Of a stretch of 64,000 nucleotides of DNA, positions 56,731-64,000 are shown in pieces. A model generated the notes under the pieces. That model was not told the origin of the DNA, searched no databases, and worked only from the letters and a program-made list of their open reading frames with translations. How positions within the stretch are numbered: position 1 is the stretch's first letter; each line of letters begins with the position of its first letter. The DNA comes from Toxorhynchites rutilus septentrionalis (lineage: Eukaryota > Arthropoda > Insecta > Diptera > Culicidae): NCBI RefSeq assembly GCF_029784135.1, contig NC_073746.1, positions 11,529,475-11,593,474 of the forward strand, in the 5' to 3' direction. A program made the translations under genes and the position numbers.

Positions 56731-59205
56731 ATGTCTCTTGAAGGAATGTATTTTATCCTTCGAGAGCCATGCTACCAAGCCTTGAAACCAAAGCGTTCAG
56801 ATGCCACAGGTTTCGTTCGGTAAATCCGCATGCTAACAAGGTGATAAAATTGAAACAACGTGTAATGAGAATTAGAATCGGATTTCCCGCGCAAAATGGG
56901 GATCTTAAAACCGCCCTCGGGAGGAACCAACGAACGAAGCCCGAAATTAGTTCGTTTTAATTGATTGCTGGCGTTGATATTTTACGATGTCGTTTTCGTA
57001 TTCGTCGTGCTGGCAGAGCGATTTTGGGACACCGAAGAAAGCAAATCTCTTTCTGGCCGGAGCTTTTTTTATGATCCCTTTTCTCGGATTTTAAACGCTG
57101 CCGGAATCCGAACAATTTTAATGAGGGTGACTAATTTTGGAGAGATTGCCCGGGAGGTTGTCTCTTTCCAAAAACGAGGCGACATGTTTTACGAGGTAGG
57201 GTTTTTATTGGTGGAAATGATTTCCATCGGGCTGTTTCTCGGCTGTTCGCTCTGTCACTCTGATTTCAAACCAGCGGAGGACATGGCATGAAATTGTGGG
57301 GTTTCATTGGAAAATCGATCCCGGCTAATGCTGGTTTTTAAAGCTGCTCAAAATTAAAATCCGCCATCATTTCGTTGGGCAGGATAAAAAAAACAATTAC
57401 ACCGAATTTTTTGATTACCGATCAAAGAACACGAGCGCGAGTTCATGAAAAATAAATTAGCAAACAAAACAAGGAACGCTTCTACAGGGGTTTGTTTCCT
57501 ACTTAGCTAGAGGGATTTAACACCCAACGAACGAACGCTGCCTGTTTAAACATTAAACATGAGGCTGAGAAATGGCAGACGGGAAAATCCCACATAATGC
57601 GAAAGTCAAATATTTACACACTAGTCAGGCAGTCAGTCAGTCAGCGGAGAGCTGACTTGGTGACGCGTAAGATTCGGATGATGCTGAAAAATATTTTCCA
57701 GGAGTATCGAGTGTCGCGCTTTTCACCCACAGCGACAAACGTCAAAGTTTTCCTCCACAAGTCCGCCCCCTTCCCGTGCTGGGATGGGAATTTTTGAGTG
57801 AAGTGCAAATAGAGTCGCGTGTTTCTGAAGAAGTCTGTTTTTTTTTGTTTGGATTAATTCAACAGAGAGGCACCGGAGAATGAATTAATAAATCGCGATC
57901 AGATAAGTGCGGTGCCATTAACAGTCTGTAAATTAAGCAACCGAGCAGTTGAACCTGCTCGGCGCCATATGTCGCAACGAAAACACCAAACCCGAAAGTG
58001 CTACTCAACCACATCGGGGGCATATAACAATTAAGCATATTTGAGACGAGGGAGAGGGTCTGCTCTATTAAATGTTTATATATTTGGAAGCGCATGGCAC
58101 GAGGGAGTGACACTGTCCAGCGAAGGTTTCACAAGATCGGGCGTCAATTTTAGGTCAATTTGATAATCAAGACAGTGGTGAAAAATGATTTGTTTTGAAA
58201 AAAATAACGAAAAATCATATCAACCAAAATTCTCCTTATGCTTGAATTTCATCTCAAGAAGGAGCAACCGAGTGAAGGACACAAATCCAATTCCACCCGT
58301 TATCAATAAATAATCATAATAAGATTTATTTCCCATCATCTCTCCGCAGGCGAAGGACAGATTGTCGATGCTCCATCATAACTCGGATCGGTTTTCCATC
58401 ATTTTCGGCTCATTTACTTTGGTCCACTGCCATCCATCGGTCTGTCCCCTGCCTGGCAAGCAGATCTATAATTCAGCAAACAATTTTCGCACAGTCTCCC
58501 TTCCGCAGGAGACAACTTGAGGCGACAAATCTCGAACATCTTCTTGCTTCCGATTCGGTCTTGAGGAGCAGTTTGCACGTCCGAGACAAAAAAAAAAGAA
58601 AATCTTGGAAGGATTGCGAATAAAACAGGGAAGCGAAAATCAATCTAATAGAGCTTTGCGCTAAGTTTTATTGATTTGCTTTCCCGCTTTCCCGATGCTA
58701 TCCCTGCTGAGAAACTCGATACCGATGTAGGAAACCGGAGAAGTTTACTCGAGTGAGACTGGTCTGGCGAGGGCACGTATCTCGATACATCATAATGCTG
58801 AACTGCTGGCTGGGAGTGGTGCTGTCGTTACAGTCCGCAGGGGTGAGAAAAGCCAAATTACGCTTCATACGAATGTATCCACAGGGAATACGCTGGGAAA
58901 ATTAAATTATAGACGGAGATAATTGCCCTGATCACTTATCTCCGCGAGGACTGTTGATGACGATGATGAGGACCGAAACTCTGGTTCCGTACCAGCTTTC
59001 ACGTGATGTTTTGGGGGGAGGTGCGCATGGTCACGTTTACCGATTCCTGCTCTCTACGGCAAAGTGGATTTATGATAACAACCGAAATCAAACGTTGCAC
59101 GAGCCGGGGCAAGATGAGTGTTTCCGTGATTATATTTTTATGTTCACATCCTCATCAATTTTGCCAGCGATTTTCCGCTCCGATTTCGGTTGCTCCGCAG
59201 TGCTT
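56731..59205. other. Repeat-poor intronic block, no gene
   Basis: Moderate GC, few paired repeats. Open frames (for example 56,965-57,291 and 58,954-59,208) show no protein family. I specifically looked for the missing GFI1 fingers (CQVC, CDLC) and did not find them here. Possible regulatory DNA, by inference. Confidence 0.4.
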
Positions 59206-59207
59206 TA

Positions 59208-59236
<29 letters not shown>
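59208..59236. repeat. (CA)n microsatellite
   Basis: About 13 uninterrupted CA dinucleotides starting after TTTAG, ending CATACACATCG. Confidence 0.95.
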
Positions 59237-59241
<5 letters not shown>

Positions 59242-60880
59242 ATCGATTTATGCTAGAGCTCACGAAGATCCGGTGTCGGAAATGTTCCCCACAAGACAAG
59301 TGATTAATGCGATTCGAAACTAGTGAGTCCTCCTCGTGAACGGAATGCTGCCCTTCTGTCAGCCACTTTCGAAACTATTTGCAGAGGAATTTTAATGACG
59401 ACCTCACCCTCATCGGGTCCCATTGCGCAATATCGTGTCTACCCCGTTCGAGCCACGAATCTCCGATATTAAATTATGTCACCATTTATCTTACCACCCC
59501 CTTCTCCGTCACCAAGAAAACTTCTTCGTCTCTCCGGTAAGGATGTGAAATTCGCTCCAATTAATAAAGATAAATCAAACGCCACGAAGGAATCTGCTTT
59601 AATTGTTCGGGTTCAATTTATCTCGCTCGGTGTTCCACAGCAGCGAACTGCTTCACTCATTCGATTGCATTCGGTCGTCTGACTCGCTCCCACATTTACC
59701 ATGTTTATCTCTCTCCCAAACTAAACCAAGTAACTCCACCCACTCACCGTAAGCACCCTAGGTGGAGCAGCATCCGAGGACACGGGGCGAGGTGTGGATT
59801 AAAAATCGGTTTAATGTTCGGTTCTAAATCACGCCATTTGTATATCCGGCAAATGGATGCCGTGAGCTCCAACTGTTCAACGCTACCTTTCGGAATCCGT
59901 TGGATTACGGGCGAACGAAGGAACGGACAGACGGACCAACGGATGGGAGGCTAACAAGTTATGGTTTTAATTGTGTATTTTACACCACGGCACGCAATCT
60001 CGAGCAAGGTGAGTTTTATGGTGGTATTGATTTTCCTCAAACTGTGTACTTCGCATCGAGAGAGATCTGTGAAAAGCTGGAGGGATGCAACTTTAATGTG
60101 ATGGCCAAAGAAACTTAGCATTGGTAACTGATAGTTTGAATTTCAGTTTCGGGTGTGTGTTTTATGTGTCATCGAAATCCACACACGATTGACGTTATCA
60201 TGTCCCGTTTGACCTTATTTGGACGTTTTCTAAACTGCATAGTGACTTTTGGTTTGATTTGTTGTTTTTTGTCGATTCAAACAAACACAAAATTTCAGAA
60301 TGCCGAAAGGAAGCGTTTCAATTGGGAAAGAGATGGGGTTGATTGAGGCCTATAAGCAGGAAACGTATTATATATCAGAAACCGAACGAAGATTCTCCAA
60401 ACCGGATAAGTATATAGTGTCTTATTTGAAAATTAACAGGCGATATCAAGCTTTCATCAAGATACAAGCAAACTATTGCAAACCCTACTTTAAATTTCAC
60501 CATACTGCTACTGAAAATCCAATCCACGATGAATATACGAGTGTGCAAGAGCGTGGCTCGCAATATCTAAATGAAAACCCCACATTCTGATAATTTCAAT
60601 CTGGGCCGACTGAAACGAGCAACTATCGAAGCAGCGAGGCACAATGTAAATACATCAATACCACGACGAAAACAATCGTAGCAAGCCATCAGGCACATCA
60701 TTTTATTCAAGGGAAAAAACAGCGCAATAAATACTGTCTTTTCTGAGGCAAAGCGTCGTTTTCTGATTTTTATTCCTCCATTCATCCCCATCTCGAAGAC
60801 ACTCTTATTTGAGGATCCTAGAGTTGAGCTCCAATTATTAAAAATTTATAAAAAAAAAAGCTAATTAAGTTAAGCTGTTT
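59237..60880. other. Repeat-poor intronic block, no gene
   Basis: No recognisable coding family or paired repeat. Two overlapping short frames near 60,155-60,590 are unremarkable. Confidence 0.4.
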
Positions 60881-60883
60881 AAG

Positions 60884-61019
60884 CTTCATTAGTCTAGGGC
60901 ATTGATAAGACTAAAATAAAATCGTGGGGCAGGTTGGATTTCCATTATCCACAATTAGCGACTTTATGATATGTCCCACGATTTTATTTTAGTCTTATCA
61001 ATGCCCTAAACTAATGAAG
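60884..61019. repeat. Long near-perfect hairpin
   Basis: 60,884-60,928 and 60,975-61,019 are reverse complements over 45 bp with a single mismatch (AGTCTAGGGC against AGTTTAGGGC). The spacer is 46 bp. The core is TTGATAAGACTAAAATAAAA. No transposon-like ends or duplicated targets were recognised, and the flanks (AAGCTTCATT / AATGAAGGAGAGG) differ. Confidence 0.93.
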
Positions 61020-61280
61020 GAGAGGTGTGATAACTGCTAACTGCTATTTGCCTAACTATTTCCTATCTTTTAGTACATTATTATGTTTAATCACAATTAA
61101 ACCGTTTAACTTAAAAAGTTTTTTTGCTTATTTTATTTTCTAGTTTTTAGTACATTTCATTAGAATTCATTAGAATATTTATCTACAATAACACAATTGT
61201 ACTGTATTCTATAAGTCAAATAATTTTATTTCATACCGATATCGAGTGGATTGAAGAAAATACATAGTGTGTTCTCCAAG
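61020..61280. other. AT-rich intronic sequence
   Basis: No feature recognised before the family E array begins. Confidence 0.4.
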
Positions 61281-62372
61281 TCAAGTTCGTTCGTTTGATA
61301 CACATATCTCAAGCAACCTTTTTTGGAGATGATATGGAATCAGCTGTTTTGTAGCGACGGCCAAGTTGGATTTTTCAAGATAAGCAGTTTTAAAATGACA
61401 GCAGAGATAAAGGTGTTTTTTTTATATTCGGTCAGTTCCTATTGCTTAAATTTCTATTGATATGGGACAACCATACAGACATACAAACTTACATACAAAC
61501 AGTTTAAGCTAAATAAAACCGTTTGATAAAGTAAATTGCTCTTTTGTGATTGCGGCCATCTTGGATTTGGTTTTTGCATGATCTACTGTGACCTTCTATT
61601 CAAGCCCTTCCATTTAATACCCATATTAATCAGATTTTGAGAAGATATGTAGTCCGCCATTTTGTAGTGGCAGCCATCTTGGATTTATATTTTTCATAAA
61701 TAATCGTATTCTACTAATCAAGTCCGTTCATTTGATACCCATATTAATGAAGTTTTGAGAAAACAGACAGTCCGCCATTTTGTAGTGGCAGCCATTTTGG
61801 GTTTATATTTTTCATAAATAACCGTATTCTATTAGTCAAGCTCTTTCATTTGATACCCATATTACATATGTAGTACGCCATTTTGTAGTGGCAGCCATTT
61901 TGGATTTACATTTTTCATAAATAACTGTGTTATACTAGTCAAGCTCTTTCATTTGATACCCATATTGATGGAGTTTTGAAAAAATATATATCTGACGCCA
62001 TTTTGTGGTAGCGGCCATTTTGGATTTCCATTTTTCACAAAAAACTGTATTCTACTAGTCAAGCCCTTTCATTTCATACCCATATTGATGGGGTTTTGGA
62101 AAACCCATATCGATGAGGTTTTGAGAAAATATGTGATCCGCCCGTTTCTAGCGGTCGCCATCTTGGGTTTTCAAGATCATGAAATACACAGTTTTATAAT
62201 GACTACAGAGATAAAGGTGTGTTCCAAATTTCAGTTCAATCGGTCAACAGAAAGGGGGTCAAATTTCTATTAATGTGGGTCAGCGCTACAGACAAACATG
62301 TTACAAACATACAAACATACAAACAGATTACAGGGCAATCTAAATAAAAGTGTTCAATAAAAAAAAAAAAAC
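61281..62372 (+). repeat. Family E tandem array, about six 105-145-bp units
   Basis: Units at about 61,545, 61,652, 61,771, 61,875, 61,994 and 62,138 each carry CGCCATTTTGTAGTGGCAGC, a CATTTTGGATTT block, TTTTTCATAAATAACTGT, TACTAGTCAAGC.CTTTCAT and TTGATACCCATATT. The first and last units switch to a different end (GACAGCAGAGATAAAGGTGT, ACATACAAACA), so the array is the expanded middle of a defined element. Inverted relatives are at 46.6-47.2 and 4.97-5.11 kb. Confidence 0.88.
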
Positions 62373-62599
62373 ATAAACAAACATTTAGAAACAAGGGTAG
62401 TGAACAAAAACATGAAGAACAAAAATGTATGGACCCCAGTGAAAAATAATACTTCTTCTAAGGGATCCATAAAATAAAAGGAAAAAGGAAAAATAAGAGG
62501 AAAAAACCGTTAAAAAAAATACGAAAAAACATGGAACATTTAGTTCACAAAATAGAGTACTGACGAGCATACAAAAAACGATACATGAATGGATTATTG
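62373..62599. other. A-rich intronic sequence
   Basis: No gene. Homopurine-rich with many A-runs. Confidence 0.4.
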
Positions 62600-63400
62600 T
62601 GATTCATCGATGTACATTACGAAAATTTTGGTCATTGATTTGAGATATGGTTTTGATTTCTTTCTAAAATTACCAGATCGTGTGATAATTCGAATTCCAG
62701 ATGGAAATGCATTAAAACGAGGTGGTCCATAAAACAACATTAGTTGTTGTTCGACTTCGCATTAAATTTTGTGCTGAAATTCGCGTAGTCCAAGAAGAGG
62801 CAGTATATTATGAGAATAGTTGGAATATAAGTCAGACACCTATTTTGTAACACTTGTAGTTTTTAAAGTTTCGTTTTACATGTATGTCCCCAAACTACTA
62901 TTCCACATTGCAGTAGCGAGTGTTTACATGCAAAATATTTTTTTTCAACAGTCTCTGCGATACAAAGTAGGATACTCTCTTCAATATATCACAAAGTGAG
63001 GAAATTTTTCTTTCTAAAGAATTTATTTGTTCTGTCCATGATAAACTTGTGTCAAATTGAATTCCGAGGTATTTGAAATGGTTCACCTTGTCAGTCAAAA
63101 CATCTTCAAACTTTGGGTCGCAACAAGCGAAGATTTTTTTTCCTTGATGAGTGGAGGAACATGTATTTAGTGTTGACAAATTTACAGATTTTCTTAAAAA
63201 TACCTACAAAGAACAGTCGGATCATTTTCTATATTTGACACGACGGTTCTAGAATCAGAGTATGAATAAAACAATGCTGTGTCGTCAGCAAACAGTCTAG
63301 CAGCTCCCGTCAATGACAGATAACCGATATCATTGATGTACAACAGAAACAACAGAGGTCCAATATTTGCTGCCATTCGTGAAAAGTTGTTTGCTTTAGA
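62600..63400 (-). mobile_element. LINE fragment (reverse transcriptase C-terminal half)
   Basis: Minus-strand remnant of a second RT family, distinct from the 50-kb LINE. The limits are approximate. The left part (62,600-62,890) has no clear protein similarity and may be the 3' end. Confidence 0.7.
62898..63376 (-). pseudogene. LINE reverse transcriptase fragment, frameshifted
   Basis: Two minus-strand pieces. 63,376-63,194 reads IGPLLFLLYINDIGYLSLTG and then the catalytic LFADDTALFYS box. After a frame break at about 63,185-63,215, 63,179-62,898 reads VNHFKYLGIQFDTSLSWTEQ, the thumb region that follows the palm in Jockey/CR1/L2-type LINEs. The palm N-terminal part and the endonuclease are missing to the right of 63,400. 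The aspartates are kept, but the fragment is far too short to function. Confidence 0.85.
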
Positions 63401-63962
63401 AAAGTTGTTTGCTCAGAATATGCACAAAGCAAACTCAGTGCAAAGCCTGCAGTGATGCGCAGGACAGAAATATTAACGTAGGTTCAGCCCTCGCCAACCA
63501 CCTAATCGTACTGGGTTCAAAGAGGTAACCATAAATTTATCAAACTGTCTATGTTTGTTTCTACGGGTCGACGCGATTATTTTTTATCTGCCTGAAGATA
63601 GAAAAACAATGATTTTAAGGTTCAGTAAAATCTACATAGTTGCTTGATATTGAGCCGCGGGTAACAACTCTATCGCATCTCATTCACAGGCGACAGTTTT
63701 GATCGTATGCGTACTACGATTAAGGAGTGGTCTGAGTCCATCTTTGAGTCCATTAGTTAGTGATTTCCATGAAAAATCGTCCGTCGATGTCGACAGTTGG
63801 TCTACTATTCTTTATGTGGCCTTTTGGGTGTCTTAGGGAGGAAAGAAGCTACTTCGGAATACCAGTGCTCTTGAAACTGTAATGTCCACGCACCATTGGC
63901 CTTTGTCGTTCACAATTGCTTGGATTTACATCTAGACTGCGTGCTCGGGAACATTTATTCAG
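63401..63962. other. Intronic sequence, no feature
   Basis: No gene or paired repeat recognised up to the SINE-like head at the window edge. Confidence 0.4.
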
Positions 63963-63966
63963 CGGA

Positions 63967-64000
63967 GGCGATCTGGCGTAGTGGTAACATCCATACCTCT
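63967..64000 (+). mobile_element. Head of a tRNA-derived SINE (cut by the window end)
   Basis: GCGATCTGGCGTAGTGGTAA contains TGGCGTAGTGG (63,974-63,984), an exact RNA polymerase III A-box, 8 nt into a tRNA-like 5' end. The B-box would lie beyond 64,000, so a true tRNA gene is not excluded, but the context favours a SINE. Confidence 0.6.

Noticed and set aside
58340..58400. CTCTCCGCAG acceptor-like site as the start of the missing GFI1 finger exon
   Set aside because: The following frame does not encode a C2H2 finger in any phase.

Overview
The window reads as nuclear DNA of a dipteran insect, most likely a culicine mosquito. The support is a GFI1/Senseless-type zinc-finger gene with long introns, a DD37E transposon of the kind described from mosquitoes (ITmD37E), and a very dense, deeply nested load of non-LTR retrotransposons, mariner-like elements and MITEs. 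Species is not determinable from the sequence alone.

Host gene. Only one host gene is convincing: a + strand member of the GFI1/PAG-3/Senseless family. Four consecutive coding exons can be joined in frame at 12,462-12,831, 24,847-24,963, 25,043-25,399 and 25,469-25,650. The first exon in view starts in mid-codon, so the N-terminus lies upstream. The fourth exon ends at a good splice donor just after zinc finger 4, so the C-terminal fingers lie beyond 64,000. The 12-kb intron between the first two exons and everything after 25,651 (at least 38 kb) are therefore intronic, and most of the repeats sit inside this gene. Repeat-poor, more GC-rich blocks (10.7-12.4, 25.7-27.7, 35.6-36.6, 43.3-44.7 and 56.8-60.8 kb) are the likeliest places for its enhancers.

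Left 10 kb. The order is a foldback repeat (1-900), a PIF/Harbinger-like inverted-repeat element (1,675-6,700) carrying a decayed Jockey/CR1-type LINE, then remnants of two tandem histone units (7.8-10.4 kb). The histone remnants comprise H2B(+), H2A(-), minus-strand histone 3' stem-loops and an 850-bp direct duplication.

Mobile elements. There are three DD37E transposons (18.9, 22.9 and 38.1 kb) with about 49-bp inverted repeats, TA target duplications and nearly intact transposases. There is also an internally deleted mariner (27.7 kb), a pogo-like MITE (46.5 kb), and a full-length 6.0-kb RNase H-bearing LINE (50,103-56,120) whose ORF2 is broken by one base in a T-run. A 152-bp, near-identical 3' tail of that LINE sits at 32.4 kb. 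The full-length LINE lies inside a larger inverted-repeat structure spanning about 46.24-56.42 kb. Several other LINE tails and MITE families are present in two or more copies.

Tandem and simple repeats. These are a 95-bp minisatellite (14.25-14.85 kb) with a lone inverted monomer at 30.5 kb, three arrays of a 145-bp C/G-tract unit (16.3, 22.6 and 41.2 kb), a 117-bp array (61.3-62.4 kb), a (TA)n tract (37.85 kb), a (CA)n tract (59.2 kb) and a 45-bp-stem hairpin (60.9 kb). No bacterial-type operons, CRISPR arrays or complete tRNA/rRNA genes were seen.
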